DNA from: Thermoplasmata archaeon
Lineage (GTDB): Archaea > Thermoplasmatota > Thermoplasmata > Methanomassiliicoccales > Methanomethylophilaceae
NCBI GenBank assembly: GCA_015063165.1
Contig: SUSZ01000006.1
Coordinates: forward strand, 1-64,000
Direction of reading: 5' to 3'
DNA length: 64,000 nt
The notes beneath the pieces were generated by a model. That model was not told the DNA's origin and ran no database searches. It saw only the letters and a program-made list of their open reading frames with translations. Positions 44,265-54,258 of the stretch are shown piece after piece; within the stretch, counting starts at the first letter, position 1; each line of letters begins with the position of its first letter. The position numbers and the translations under genes are program-made.

Positions 44265-45034
44265 GGTTCGAAGGCCGCATGATATCTCCAGGCAAGGCCA
44301 AGGGCGAGGTCCTGGTCATTCCCGAGCCTCTGAGCTTCCTGGGAGGCGTCGACGGGGCCACCGGCGATGTGCGCGTCGGGAACGGCGGGAACGTCGCTGG
44401 GAAGGTCCTGGTGTTCCCTAGAGGGAAGGGGAGCACCGTGGGATCGTTCGTCATGTACGACCTCATGGTCCACGGCAAGCAGCCTGCGGCGGTCATAAAC
44501 GAGTCTGCTGAGACCATAGTCGCCACCGGGGCGGTCATCTCGTCCATTCCCATGATAGATTCCATCCCTTCCATCGGCATATTCCAGAACGGCGACGTGG
44601 CGACCGTGGATGCGGATACGGGGGCTGTGGAGATCGAAGGCGTCACCATGCGCGAATCCGTCTCTTCGGCCCTTTTCGACGGGGAGAGGATCCTCATGCT
44701 CAAGCGCCCCGAGAAGTGCCATTCCTTCCCCGGAAGGTGGTCTCTGGTCGCAGGAAGGGTCGAGGAAGGGGAGGATCCCGAGGATACGGCCCGCAGGGAG
44801 ATAATGGAGGAGACCAGGATCTCCGTCGGGAAGCCGGACAAGCGTCTTCCTCCCGTCTACACCAGAGAAGGAAGCACCCTGTGGAAGGTCTACCCGTTCC
44901 TGTTCAAGGTGAAGGACGTCGAACCTGTGCTGAACGAGGAGAACGAGGCCTTCAAGTGGGTTTCTCCCGAAGACGTCCCGTCCGTCGTCCATGTGGACGG
45001 AACTCCCGAAGTCGTATCCAGGCTTCTGAACTGA
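44261..45034 (+). CDS. Aconitase X small subunit fused to a Nudix hydrolase
   Basis: 257 residues from GTG 44261, overlapping the large-subunit stop. Residues 1-128 are the swivelling DUF126 small subunit: FEGRMISPGKAKGEVLV, LSFLGGVDGATGDV, FPRGKGSTVGSFVMYDLM, NESAETIVATGAVIS, PSIGIFQNGDVATVDADTGAVEIE. Residues ~130-257 are a Nudix domain with a complete box (GRVEEGEDPEDTARREIMEE). The fusion couples isoprenoid precursor synthesis to a pyrophosphohydrolase; an isoprenoid diphosphate or a nucleotide are both possible substrates. Confidence 0.9.
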   Translation: MRFEGRMISPGKAKGEVLVIPEPLSFLGGVDGATGDVRVGNGGNVAGKVLVFPRGKGSTVGSFVMYDLMVHGKQPAAVINESAETIVATGAVISSIPMIDSIPSIGIFQNGDVATVDADTGAVEIEGVTMRESVSSALFDGERILMLKRPEKCHSFPGRWSLVAGRVEEGEDPEDTARREIMEETRISVGKPDKRLPPVYTREGSTLWKVYPFLFKVKDVEPVLNEENEAFKWVSPEDVPSVVHVDGTPEVVSRLLN

Positions 45035-45041
45035 AGGGTCT

Positions 45042-45064
45042 GTCCGCCTTCAAAACGGGCGGAC
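45042..45064. terminator. Hairpin between convergent genes
   Basis: GTCCGCC-TTCAAAACG-GGCGGAC, 8 bases after the AcnX/Nudix stop and ahead of the minus-strand acyltransferase stop at 45090. Confidence 0.55.
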
Positions 45065-45089
45065 TCCCCTCTTATTCTATCGACTTTGA

Positions 45090-46229
45090 TCAGAAGATCG
45101 TTTCGCCTTCCGCGTTCTTTCCAAGGATTCCCAGGTGGATCAGCATCCTGGGCCCGTATTCGCAGATGAGATACGAGACGAACAGGGATGCGAAAGACAG
45201 CACCAGCCTCGCGATACCGGCGAACTCCGTAGGCAGGCAGTCAACATCGTTGAACGTGTAGAACGGAGCGAGGGTCATCTTGGCGACGAAGACGTGCAGA
45301 AGCAGGATGCCCATTGTGTGCTCCCCTATCTTCTCGAACACCGTGGATATGATGGGGATCTTGGAGAAGAAGAACGAAATGTACAGGATCATCACGAAGG
45401 ACAGGATCCCTTCTAAGATGTATGGAACGGCGGAGTACCCTCCGTACTTTCCGAAGTTCATGTAGTCGAAGTCGATGCTGGGAGGCAGCAGGTGCACCAT
45501 TACGAGAAGGATCGCAGTGCTTCCCAGGAACAGACCCCACCATTTCGGATTTCCGACTGCTCCGGACTCCACCTTCCCGACCAGATCGTACTTGGCCAGG
45601 TACATCCCGCATGTCATGAATGCCGCCGCCATCGGGGAGAGGTTGGCGTACATGGGGAGGCTGAAGTCGAAGAGCTCCCTGTAGGCTATCGTTATTCCGA
45701 GAAGGACGGCTATCGCCACCATCCCCCGCCTCGCATCGTCTCTTATGCGGTCGGCGATGGCATAGAAGATGACGAACGCGAATAGCATGCACCATAGGAA
45801 GTAGTACCCCATCGAGAACCCGCAGATGGCCCAGGGCAGCCTCTCGTCGAACGGGACGAAGGTGCGCTCCAGCGCGAAAGTCCTCGTCATGCAGGAGACG
45901 AGGTCGTCGAAGTCCGTGGGCTGCCCCCAAAGGCTGCACCATAGGAAGCTGATCAACGGCAGGACGGCCGCGGCGACGATCAGCAGCACGAGGAACAGCC
46001 TGGAACGGCGCCTCATGTTCTCCTTGAAGCCTCTCCCGGGCTTGAAGAAGTATCCTGACATGATGAAGAATCCGACAAGGCCCAGGTACAGGGCCTGGAT
46101 GGCGGGAGCAGGGTCTCCGACGTCCCCTTTAGAGATTATTGCCAGGTGGAGGACGACGATGAAGGATATCGCTATCCCCTTGAAGATGTCGGGGGACTTC
46201 AGACGGCTGCTGGCTTCGGATCTCTCCAT
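45090..46229 (-). CDS. Acyltransferase-3 family membrane protein
   Basis: 379 residues with about ten membrane helices. Opens with SPDIFKGIAISFIVVLHLAI, the helix carrying the family His, then FFIMSGYFFKPG and RRRSRLFLVLLI; IGEHTMGILLLHVFVAK near the C-terminus is also typical. Such proteins O-acylate sugars or other surface molecules at the membrane. Substrate unknown; no sugar genes nearby. Confidence 0.85.
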   Translation of the reverse strand: MERSEASSRLKSPDIFKGIAISFIVVLHLAIISKGDVGDPAPAIQALYLGLVGFFIMSGYFFKPGRGFKENMRRRSRLFLVLLIVAAAVLPLISFLWCSLWGQPTDFDDLVSCMTRTFALERTFVPFDERLPWAICGFSMGYYFLWCMLFAFVIFYAIADRIRDDARRGMVAIAVLLGITIAYRELFDFSLPMYANLSPMAAAFMTCGMYLAKYDLVGKVESGAVGNPKWWGLFLGSTAILLVMVHLLPPSIDFDYMNFGKYGGYSAVPYILEGILSFVMILYISFFFSKIPIISTVFEKIGEHTMGILLLHVFVAKMTLAPFYTFNDVDCLPTEFAGIARLVLSFASLFVSYLICEYGPRMLIHLGILGKNAEGETIF

Positions 46230-46334
46230 TGGGATGTGTTATACCTCTATCGATATATGATTTCTGACCAAACCGTTGTCTGTTGCTGCTCCAGTATGGT
46301 AAAAGAGAAAGATGGGGGATGCCCCCGGTTTTGT

Positions 46335-47924
46335 TTATGCCGCAGCAGGTTCGTCGTTGTCCTTCAGCTTCTTTATCAGATAGAACACGAGGACGGTGGC
46401 CGCGGCTCCGATCACGGTCACGAAGATGCTCTGCCAGAATCCGGCTATCAGGAAGAACACGAAGCAGATCCCGGCCACGATGAGCGCGTACGGCGTCTGT
46501 GTGGACACGTGCTCGATATGGTTGCACTGCGCTCCCGCGGACGACATGATGGTCGTATCCGAGATAGGAGAGCAGTGGTCTCCGAAGACGGATCCGGCGA
46601 GACATGCGCTCACTCCGACGATCATCAGAGGATCGCCGAGGTCGAACACCGTCAGCACTATGGGCAGCAGGATTCCGAACGTTCCCCAGGAGGTTCCGGT
46701 GGAGAACGAGATGAAGCAGGCGATCAGCATGAATATGGCGGGAAGGAATGCTGTTCCTCCGAAGTCCTTAATCACGTCCTTGACGTAAGCCGCGGAATCC
46801 AGCTGTCCTCTGGTCATCTCGCACAGGGTCCAGGCGAAGATCAGGATGAGGATCGCAGGGACCATGTTGCGGAATCCGAGGGGCAGGCAGTTCATGACCT
46901 CGTCGAACTTGAGCACCCTGCGGAGCATGAAGTAGAGGATCGACAGGATGAGGGCGACCCCGGAACCGTACACCAGTCCGACGGACGCGTCGCAGTTCGC
47001 GAAGGAGTCCTGGATGCTGGCTCCGCTGAAGAAGCCTCCGGTGTACATAAGTCCGAGGATGCATCCGGGGATCAGGAACAGGAATATGGGGAGGATGAGG
47101 TCTATGACCTTCCCGTTGCCCTTGACATCCTCTTCTTCCTGCTTGTCGTTGGGGTTGAAGGGAACCGTGAACAGGTCTCCTCCCTTGGCGTTCTCCTCGT
47201 GCCTCTTCATGGGTCCGATGTTGATGTCGAAGAAGATGATGCAGAGGACCGCGACGATGGTGAAGATCGCGTAGAAGTTGTATTCGATGCTCTGGGTGAA
47301 GACGGTGTAAGGGTTCAGGACGTCTCCGAGGCCGGCGTCTCCGATGGCTCCGGACACTGCAGCTGCCCAGGAGCTGATGGGCGCGATGATGCAGATGGGG
47401 GCCGCGGTGGAGTCGATCAGGTACGCCAGCTTGGCACGGGAGACCTTATGGGCGTCCGTGACAGGGCGCATGACCGATCCGACGGTCAGGCAGTTGAAGT
47501 AGTCGTCGATGAAGATGACGCATCCGAGGATCATGGTGGCCAGCTGGGCCATCTTGCGGCTGTGGATGTGGGCAAGGGCCCATTCTCCGTACGCACGGGT
47601 CCCTCCGGTCTTCAGAGCCAGCGCCCCGAAGGTTCCGAGGATGACCAGGAAGATCAGGATACCGACGTTCCAGGAGTCGCTCAGGACGGTGATGAACCCG
47701 TTCTCGAACATGATGTTCATGGCGTTCTCGATGTTGCCGTCGCCGGCGAATATCGCTCCGATGGCGATACCTATGAAAAGCGAGGAATAGACTTCCTTCG
47801 TTATCAGCGCCAGGATGATGGCGACGAGAGGCGGTGCAAGAGACCAGACGGTTCCGGCGAACCTGCTCCCCTCGCCTGTGGGCGCGGTGGTCATGAAGGC
47901 CACGAGCAGGACGACGAGGACCAA
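46335..47924 (-). CDS. nhaC: NhaC-type Na+/H+ antiporter, 5' end possibly frameshifted
   Basis: 529 residues from TTG 47924, TAA stop. About eleven membrane helices; LGCVIFIDDYFNCLTVGSVMRPVTD, ISFSTGTSWGTFGILLP and GSVFGDHCSPISDTTIMSS are family hallmarks. The coding frame continues upstream as IQPLTAYKAGAIVA to a TGA at 47978-47976 with no normal start. ATG 47995 (TATA TTATAT near 48046, GTGACTGG before it) reads MAKGDFESQ in another frame. Shifting one base around 47967-47971 would give the usual short N-terminus, so the gene may carry an indel. Maintains sodium and pH balance. Confidence 0.85.
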   Translation of the reverse strand: MVLVVLLVAFMTTAPTGEGSRFAGTVWSLAPPLVAIILALITKEVYSSLFIGIAIGAIFAGDGNIENAMNIMFENGFITVLSDSWNVGILIFLVILGTFGALALKTGGTRAYGEWALAHIHSRKMAQLATMILGCVIFIDDYFNCLTVGSVMRPVTDAHKVSRAKLAYLIDSTAAPICIIAPISSWAAAVSGAIGDAGLGDVLNPYTVFTQSIEYNFYAIFTIVAVLCIIFFDINIGPMKRHEENAKGGDLFTVPFNPNDKQEEEDVKGNGKVIDLILPIFLFLIPGCILGLMYTGGFFSGASIQDSFANCDASVGLVYGSGVALILSILYFMLRRVLKFDEVMNCLPLGFRNMVPAILILIFAWTLCEMTRGQLDSAAYVKDVIKDFGGTAFLPAIFMLIACFISFSTGTSWGTFGILLPIVLTVFDLGDPLMIVGVSACLAGSVFGDHCSPISDTTIMSSAGAQCNHIEHVSTQTPYALIVAGICFVFFLIAGFWQSIFVTVIGAAATVLVFYLIKKLKDNDEPAAA

Positions 47925-48040
47925 TGCGACGATCGCTCCCGCCTTGTATGCGGTCAGTGGCTGTATCTTTGAGATTCAAAATCCCCCTTTGCCATCCAGT
48001 CACAACGGATGGCCATGAAATCTGAATCTCATCGAGAGGA

Positions 48041-48052
48041 TATAAGTTGTTT
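48041..48052 (-). promoter_or_regulatory. Probable TATA box of nhaC
   Basis: Minus-strand AACTTATATCCT lies ~50 bases before ATG 47995, leaving a leader of about 25 bases. The surrounding 48041-48170 is strongly AT-rich intergenic sequence with no gene. Confidence 0.45.
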
Positions 48053-48170
48053 GAGTACCAATTGCGGTTTTACGCAAAATTCATCTGTTTTTAATAAGAT
48101 ATTCGTAGATAAAATATGGATATCGTATTCAATTATTGATTAGAAAACTAAAGACGGATGAAGTGGTTTC

Positions 48171-48198
48171 AGGGTCGGAAAGAAGCCTCCCCGACCCT
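48171..48198 (-). terminator. Hairpin after ileS
   Basis: AGGGTCGG-(12)-CCGACCCT, a perfect 8-bp stem ten bases beyond the IleRS stop. Confidence 0.55.
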
Positions 48199-48207
48199 TT
48201 GTAAAGC

Positions 48208-51159
48208 TCATTCTATAGGGGATATCCCGATGGTGACGGTCTTTCCGCCGAACTCCCACTCCTTGATGACTGTTCCCGCGGGGCTGTCGGTGATGGAGAG
48301 GCGCTGGGCTCTGACCTCGGTCGCGATGCCGTCCTTCCACTTCTCCAGCAGAGCGTTGTGGAACTCGTCGGACATGAGGTCGCAGGCGATGAACTGGTCG
48401 ACCTTCAGCTTCATGTCCTTGCGCATCTGCTGGATCCTCCTGATGACCTCTCTCGCAAGAGCTTCAGCCTCGATCTCGGGGGTCACGGTGAAGTCCACGA
48501 ACACGACTCCATCGTCGAACTCGGCCATGGCGATCTTGTCGGAGGCCTCGGGCTCCTGGTCGGGAGCGAGATAGACGACCTGCTTGGAGTTGGTCTGGGA
48601 AGACAGGACCTTGTCGAACCTCTTGACGTAGTCGTTGGTGTCGGCGTCCTTTCCGCGGACCATGATCCTGAGCAGGGGCCATCTAAGGTTGTAGGACGCC
48701 TTCGCCCTCTCTGAAGCCACCAGCTCGTCGATCTTCTGGACGAGGAACATGCTGCGCTCGATGTCCTCGCGGATGAGCGAAGCGTCGCAGACGGGCCAGC
48801 TCTCCATGTGCACGGATTCCAGGCCTCCGTCCATGCTCCTGTAGATCTCCTCGGTGATGTGGGGCGCTATGGGAGCGAGCACCACGGTGGTGCTCATGAT
48901 GGCGTAGTACAGGGTGAAGTACGAGGCGATCTTGTCGTTCTCGACTCCCTCGTCCTCGGACCAGGACCTGTCCCTGACGAGGCAGACGTACCATCTGGAG
49001 AGGTCCTCCATGATGTAGTCCTCCAGGGTCCTGGCGAGCTTGTGGAGCTCCCTGGACTCGAGGTACTTGGTGACCTCGGCCTTCATCTTCTCGGTCCTGG
49101 AGATCATCCAGAGGTCCTCGTCGCGGAGGTAGGGCATGACGTCCTCGATGGGGTGCTCGTTGGGGTCGTACTTGTCCAGTATCATGTAGGTGGAGGCGAA
49201 GTTGACGACGTTCCAGAGGGTGTTCAGCACCTTCCTGGCGTTCTTCGGACCCTCCTTCTGGAAGGCGGTGTCCTCCCAGGGGGCGTTGGACTTGATCAGG
49301 TAGAACCTCATCGAGTCGGCTCCGACCTCGTTGATCAGGTCGAGCGGGTTGATGACGTTGCCCTTGGACTTGGACATCTTCTGCCCCTTGGGGTCCAGCA
49401 CCCATCCGTGCATCATGACCTCGTTGTAAGGAGCTCTGTCCATGGAGATGCATCCTGCTCCCAGCTGGGAGTAGAACCATCCGCGGGTCTGGTCGTGCGC
49501 TTCCACGATGAACTTCGGAGGCCACCACTGGTCGTACTCCTCCTTGTGGTGGGGGTATCCCAGGGACGCCCATGACGCCACTCCGGAGTCGAACCAGACG
49601 TCGAGGACATCGGGGACCCTGTGCATGGTCTTCCCGCATTCGCACTTGAACGTGACGCCGTCGATCCAGGGCCTGTGGGGGTTCATTCCCTCGGTGTAGC
49701 CTTCTCCGGCCTTGAGCTCCTCGTACTGTCCGACGACCTTCTTCCTTCCGCATTCGCACTCCCAGACGGGCAGGGGGATCCCCCAGTACCTCTGACGGGA
49801 GATGCACCATTCCCTGGCGCCGTCCACCCAGTTCTTCTCTCTGGTGGATCCGGCCCAGTCGGGGACCCACTTCACGCGGTCGATCTCTCCCAGCATCTCC
49901 TCCTTGATCTCGGGGATGTTGACGAACCACTGCCTGGTGTTCCTGTAGATGATGGGCGACTTGCATCTCCAGCAGTGCCCGTACCTGTGCTTGATCTTGG
50001 CGACGTTGTAGATGGCGTCCTTGGACTCGGTCAGCATCTTGATGATGTCCTCGTTGACCGTCTTGACCTTCTTCCCGGCCAGGGGAGGGAACTCGTCGGT
50101 GTACCTTCCGTTCTCCGCCACGGGGCAGAACGCTTCCATCCCGTACCTCTTTCCGGTGTCGTAGTCGTCGGGACCGTGTCCGGGAGCGGTGTGCACCAGG
50201 CCGGTGTTGTCCTGCTCCACGTAGTCGGCGTTGACCACCTTGAACGTCCACTCGCTCTTCTTGACGGCGTCCAGCTCGAAGGGGGGGATGTACTCCAGCC
50301 CCTCGAGGGCTTTTCCGTTCATGGTCTCGAGGATCTCGAACCTGTCGTATCCTCCGGCCTTCATGACGTACTCGGCCTGGGAGGCCAGTATTATCACCAC
50401 TTCGGAGCCCTTCTCTCCGCTCATCCTCACCCTGGCGTACTCGAAGTCGGGGTGCGCGGCCACGGCCATGTTGGACGGGAGGGTCCAAGGGGTGGTGGTC
50501 CAGATGAGGAGCGAGGCGCTTCCGTCCCTGAGGGGGAACCTGACCATGACCGAGGGGTCGGTCTCGTCCCAGTACTCTATCTCCGCCTCTGCGAGGGCGG
50601 TCTCGCACCTGGGGCACCAGGTGACCACTCTGCTGTTAGCGTTCAGGAGGCCCCTGTCGTAGGCGCGCTGGAGAGTCCACCATGCGGACTCGATGTAGTC
50701 GGACTTGAGCGTCTGGTAGGGGTGGTCCCAGTCGAACCAGGCTCCGAGCTGCTTGAACTCCTCGGTCATCTCGGCGTGGAGCTTGAAAGCGTGGTCCTGG
50801 CAGGTGGTGACGAACTTGTCGATGCCCATCTCCTCGATCTCCTTCTTGGAGTGTATCCCGATGAGCTTCTCGACCTGGACCTCGATGGGGAGCCCGTGCA
50901 TGTCGAATCCGGGCTGGTCGCGGACATTGTATCCGTTCATCCTCCAGTACCTGAGCATTATGTCCTTGATCGTCTTGTTGAAGGCGGTTCCCAGATGGAT
51001 GTGTCCGGTCGTGTAGGGCGGTCCATCGACGAAGTAGAACTTCTCGCCGTCGGCCCTCGCCGCTTTCGTCTTCTCATAAGTCTTCTCGGCCTTCCAGGTC
51101 TCCTGTATGGCCTTTTCCAGCTTGGTGCCGTTGTAGGTGGGTTGGATCTGCTTTATCAT
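48208..51159 (-). CDS. ileS: Isoleucyl-tRNA synthetase
   Basis: 983 residues. Class I signature HIHLG at ~56-60 (PPYTTGHIHLGTAFNKTIKD), KMSKSKGN in the catalytic core (~595-602), a CP1 editing domain with TWCPRCETALAEAE and TTTPWTLPSN, zinc-type Cys pairs (WECECGRKK, FKCECGKTM), WVDGAREWCISRQRYWGIPLP, and a tRNA-binding helical C-terminus. Slightly shorter than some archaeal IleRS. Single gene with its own terminator. Confidence 0.97.
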   Translation of the reverse strand: MIKQIQPTYNGTKLEKAIQETWKAEKTYEKTKAARADGEKFYFVDGPPYTTGHIHLGTAFNKTIKDIMLRYWRMNGYNVRDQPGFDMHGLPIEVQVEKLIGIHSKKEIEEMGIDKFVTTCQDHAFKLHAEMTEEFKQLGAWFDWDHPYQTLKSDYIESAWWTLQRAYDRGLLNANSRVVTWCPRCETALAEAEIEYWDETDPSVMVRFPLRDGSASLLIWTTTPWTLPSNMAVAAHPDFEYARVRMSGEKGSEVVIILASQAEYVMKAGGYDRFEILETMNGKALEGLEYIPPFELDAVKKSEWTFKVVNADYVEQDNTGLVHTAPGHGPDDYDTGKRYGMEAFCPVAENGRYTDEFPPLAGKKVKTVNEDIIKMLTESKDAIYNVAKIKHRYGHCWRCKSPIIYRNTRQWFVNIPEIKEEMLGEIDRVKWVPDWAGSTREKNWVDGAREWCISRQRYWGIPLPVWECECGRKKVVGQYEELKAGEGYTEGMNPHRPWIDGVTFKCECGKTMHRVPDVLDVWFDSGVASWASLGYPHHKEEYDQWWPPKFIVEAHDQTRGWFYSQLGAGCISMDRAPYNEVMMHGWVLDPKGQKMSKSKGNVINPLDLINEVGADSMRFYLIKSNAPWEDTAFQKEGPKNARKVLNTLWNVVNFASTYMILDKYDPNEHPIEDVMPYLRDEDLWMISRTEKMKAEVTKYLESRELHKLARTLEDYIMEDLSRWYVCLVRDRSWSEDEGVENDKIASYFTLYYAIMSTTVVLAPIAPHITEEIYRSMDGGLESVHMESWPVCDASLIREDIERSMFLVQKIDELVASERAKASYNLRWPLLRIMVRGKDADTNDYVKRFDKVLSSQTNSKQVVYLAPDQEPEASDKIAMAEFDDGVVFVDFTVTPEIEAEALAREVIRRIQQMRKDMKLKVDQFIACDLMSDEFHNALLEKWKDGIATEVRAQRLSITDSPAGTVIKEWEFGGKTVTIGISPIE

Positions 51160-51324
51160 CGTCAGTCCCTCCGGACGGGTGTATCTAGCCCGCCGGTGCG
51201 GTCGGCTATGCCGATGTTCTATAAATGAGTCTGTGTAAGGAAAGACGCCTGCACGGATTCACGGATGTTGCGGAATCCCGAGAGTTCTGAAATGGATATA
51301 AACGAATATTCCATCGGTTGCCTC

Positions 51325-52746
51325 ATGGCAGTCTACAAATGCACCATCTGCGGCGAGATCTACGACGAGGACGACGAACCCGTCAAGTTCGCCGATCTCC
51401 CCGACGACTGGGTCTGTCCTCTTTGCGGATCGCCCAAGAGCGCTTTCGTCAAGGTAGGGGAGGAGTCCGAAGCTCCTCCGAAGCCCTCTTCGGAGCCGGA
51501 ACCGGCCGCGGAGCCTTCGAAGCCCGCGGAGGTCGACATCCTGCCGGCTCTGGTGAGGCATGACGGCGGCGTCATGGACGACATCCATGCGATGGCCGAG
51601 AAAGGGAAGAGCATCTCCGGAGCTATGGACACCCAGATGGATCTCCCCAAATTCGACGACATCCTGATCCTAGGGGCCCAGCTCGACCCGGCTCCCCTGG
51701 ATGACGACGCCGAAGTCTCCATCAGAACGGTCATCGGGAAGAAGGCGAAGAAGCCGATGGTCCTGGAGACCCCGATATTCGTGTCCCACATGTCGTTCGG
51801 AGCCCTCTCCGGACGTGCCAAGATCGCTCTGGCCAAAGGAAGCGCCATGGCCAAGACTGCCATGTGCAGCGGAGAGGGCGGCGCCCTGTACGACGAGATG
51901 GTCTCCGCTTACCGCTACATATTCGAGCTGGCTCCCAACAAGTACTCGTTCGATTCCGCCACCATGAACGGTTCGGACGCTATCGAGATAAAGATCGGGC
52001 AGGGCACCAAGCCCGGAATGGGAGGGCATCTCCCTGGGGACAAGGTCACGCCCATCATAGCCACCATGCGCGGAAAGAGCCCCTGGCAGGACATACAGAG
52101 CCCCTCGAGGTTCCCCGGAGTCGAGACTCCCGAGGACCTGAAGGCGCTGGTGGACATGCTCCGCGAGAGGAGCGGAGGGCTTCCGATAGGGGTGAAGATA
52201 GCCGCAGGCCACATCGAGAGGGACCTGGAGTTCGTCTCCGTCTCCGGATGCGACTTCATAACGATCGACGGACGCGGAGGAGCCACCGGTTCCTCGCCCA
52301 AGTTCCTCAGGGAGGCCTCGTCCGTTCCCACCGTCTACGCTCTGGCCAGGGCCCGCAGGTACATGGACGAGCATGGCATGGACCAGGACCTGATAATAAC
52401 CGGAGGGTTCCGCACCAGCGGCGATGTCGCCAAGGCAATCGCGATGGGTGCGGACGCCGTGGCCATGGCTTCCGCGCCTCTCATGGCTCTAGGATGCCAG
52501 AGGTACAGGATATGCGGCTCCGGAAAGTGTCCTATGGGGATAGCCACCCAGGACCCCGAGCTGGAGGATCGCCTGAACGTGGAGTCCGGAGCCAGGAGGG
52601 TCGCAAACTACCTCAACGTGATGTCCTCGGAGCTCAGGACCTTCGCACGCGTCACCGGCCACCAGGACATCCATGGCCTGTCTTGCGACGACCTGTGCAC
52701 CACCTGCAAGGACATCGCCGAGGCGACCGGTATCAGGCACGCCTGA
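51325..52746 (+). CDS. Rubredoxin fused to FMN-binding glutamate-synthase-like domain
   Basis: 473 residues from ATG 51325; GATATAAAC near 51294 is the likely TATA box. Residues 1-50 are a rubredoxin ([10 protein letters not shown] and [10 protein letters not shown], one iron). A Pro/Glu/Ser-rich linker (~55-75) leads to an archaeal GltB-like TIM barrel: [57 protein letters not shown], and cluster Cys [13 protein letters not shown]. Glutamate synthesis from glutamine or ammonia is the family role, with rubredoxin a plausible electron donor. Overlaps the end of the convergent tcdA gene by 14 bases. Confidence 0.9.
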   Translation: MAVYKCTICGEIYDEDDEPVKFADLPDDWVCPLCGSPKSAFVKVGEESEAPPKPSSEPEPAAEPSKPAEVDILPALVRHDGGVMDDIHAMAEKGKSISGAMDTQMDLPKFDDILILGAQLDPAPLDDDAEVSIRTVIGKKAKKPMVLETPIFVSHMSFGALSGRAKIALAKGSAMAKTAMCSGEGGALYDEMVSAYRYIFELAPNKYSFDSATMNGSDAIEIKIGQGTKPGMGGHLPGDKVTPIIATMRGKSPWQDIQSPSRFPGVETPEDLKALVDMLRERSGGLPIGVKIAAGHIERDLEFVSVSGCDFITIDGRGGATGSSPKFLREASSVPTVYALARARRYMDEHGMDQDLIITGGFRTSGDVAKAIAMGADAVAMASAPLMALGCQRYRICGSGKCPMGIATQDPELEDRLNVESGARRVANYLNVMSSELRTFARVTGHQDIHGLSCDDLCTTCKDIAEATGIRHA

Positions 52747-53458
52747 CGTCCTCGTAGCCTAGGATGTACCTTATGGCCTCGTTGGCCAGGGTCATCCCGA
52801 ATATAGCAGGTACAGTGGGCATCGAGCCCAGAACGCTCTTGCCGTGCTCGTCCCTCGAGTCCGGCACGGCCAAGGGCCTCTCTTCCGAATAAACGCAGGT
52901 CATCCTCGAGGTGTCGTATCCTCTGAGGGACGACCTGACCCTGGAAGCTACCGGACACACCTTGGATTTCATTATCGGGGCTATGCGAACCGCCCCCGCA
53001 TCCATGTGAAGCGCCGCTCCCATGGACGAGAAGGTCCTGATCCCGGCTTCCGAGGCCGCCTGGAGCAGGCAGACCTTCATCTTCATGGTGTCTATCGCGT
53101 CCACCAGAACGCCGAAATCGCCGTCCAGTATCTTCGGGATGGTCTCTTCTGACACGAGCACGTCCATCGTCTCTATCTTCACATCCGGATTGATGGATAA
53201 GGCCCTCATGCGAGCCGCCTCCACCTTCTTCATCCCGATGGTGTCGCGGGTGGCCAGGATCTGCCTGTTAAGATTGCTCTCCGAGAAATCGTCCTTGTCA
53301 ACTACCCTGATCCTTCCGATCCCGGCGCGGACGAGGCCTTCGAACGCGTACCCTCCGACGGCTCCGCATCCGCACAGGATCACCGAAGCGTTCTTCAGCC
53401 TGTCGACGCCGTCCTTTCCGACCAGGATCTCCGTCCTGGTGCTCATGTTGTCAGCCAT
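52733..53458 (-). CDS. tcdA: ThiF/E1-like tRNA threonylcarbamoyladenosine dehydratase (TcdA)
   Basis: 241 residues. Adenylating ThiF fold: [40 protein letters not shown] with the ATP loop and Arg finger, [17 protein letters not shown], and [18 protein letters not shown] toward the C-terminus. The TcdA/CsdL subgroup cyclises t6A at tRNA position 37; a ubiquitin-like-activating role is the alternative. Start overlaps the stop of the tatD-like gene, whose transcript it shares. Confidence 0.85.
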   Translation of the reverse strand: MADNMSTRTEILVGKDGVDRLKNASVILCGCGAVGGYAFEGLVRAGIGRIRVVDKDDFSESNLNRQILATRDTIGMKKVEAARMRALSINPDVKIETMDVLVSEETIPKILDGDFGVLVDAIDTMKMKVCLLQAASEAGIRTFSSMGAALHMDAGAVRIAPIMKSKVCPVASRVRSSLRGYDTSRMTCVYSEERPLAVPDSRDEHGKSVLGSMPTVPAIFGMTLANEAIRYILGYEDVRRA

Positions 53459-54155
53459 TCAAGGTCCTCCTGAGGTTTCCTGCTATTATTCTGGCAAGCT
53501 CTTCCGGCTCGACCTCCACGTATCCGGATATCGTCGTGACGAAGTCCTCCATCCCGGAGAATCCCTTGGAGACATGAGGCGAGTCCGTCTCGAGAAGAAG
53601 GTTCTCCAAGGGGATGGCCTTCAGCAGGCGGTTCAGCCTCACCTCCGAACGAGTCAGTATGCGCGGGTTGATCGACAGCATGCACCCTTCTCCGACGAAC
53701 GGCTTGATGTAGCTATCCGAAGAATACGAGTGAAGGATGATTCCCCTGCAGCTCTTCCCCAGCTCTCTGACGGATTTCAGGACCTTCTCCTCGCATCCTA
53801 TGTCGTGTACAGACGCCACGCGGTCCATCCTGGAAGCCAACGAAAGCTGTGCTTTGAACGAAGGGACCTGACTCTCTACCGTGCCGCGCTTGGAGTCCAA
53901 GCCTATCTCGCCTACCTGAGCCTTCGGATTCGATTCCAGGATGATCTCGAGCCTCTTCGCCGTCTCTTCGTTCCATTCTTCGCAGTACCACGGATGTACG
54001 CCGTACGACATCGTGGCGCGGGGGTCGTCCGTGGAGAACCCCCACTCCTGGACCCTGGCCACGCACGTGACGTACGATTCCAGCGAATCGAAGTCCCCGT
54101 AGACCTCGGAACCTATCCTGTCGCTCAGATGAAGGTGCGAATCCGTAAGAAGCAT
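53451..54155 (-). CDS. TatD-family metal-dependent hydrolase
   Basis: 234 residues. TIM-barrel amidohydrolase motifs: DSHLHL at the N-terminus, GVHPWYCEEWNEE, VGEIGLDSKRG, ILHSYSSD and LLLETDSPHVSKG. Family members are 3'-5' DNA exonucleases or D-aminoacyl-tRNA deacylases. First gene of a two-gene unit with tcdA (8-base overlap). Confidence 0.9.
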   Translation of the reverse strand: MLLTDSHLHLSDRIGSEVYGDFDSLESYVTCVARVQEWGFSTDDPRATMSYGVHPWYCEEWNEETAKRLEIILESNPKAQVGEIGLDSKRGTVESQVPSFKAQLSLASRMDRVASVHDIGCEEKVLKSVRELGKSCRGIILHSYSSDSYIKPFVGEGCMLSINPRILTRSEVRLNRLLKAIPLENLLLETDSPHVSKGFSGMEDFVTTISGYVEVEPEELARIIAGNLRRTLNG

Positions 54156-54220
54156 CGTCCCGGCTATCGTCCTCCGTATTTTTTAATCCGTGCCGTCGGT
54201 CTCCGAATCATTTAGGACTA

Positions 54221-54236
54221 CCTAAATATTAAATAC
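54221..54236 (+). promoter_or_regulatory. TATA-like promoter before DUF3793 gene
   Basis: CTAAATATTAAATAC is about 25-35 bases before the GTG at 54259, consistent with a leaderless transcript. Confidence 0.45.
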
Positions 54237-54258
54237 AAAGTTTAAGTTATCCTTAATC

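Noticed and set aside
46146-47972. 608-codon plus-strand frame opposite nhaC
   Set aside because: Composition (Asp/Gly/Glu-rich) and position mark it as antisense shadow.
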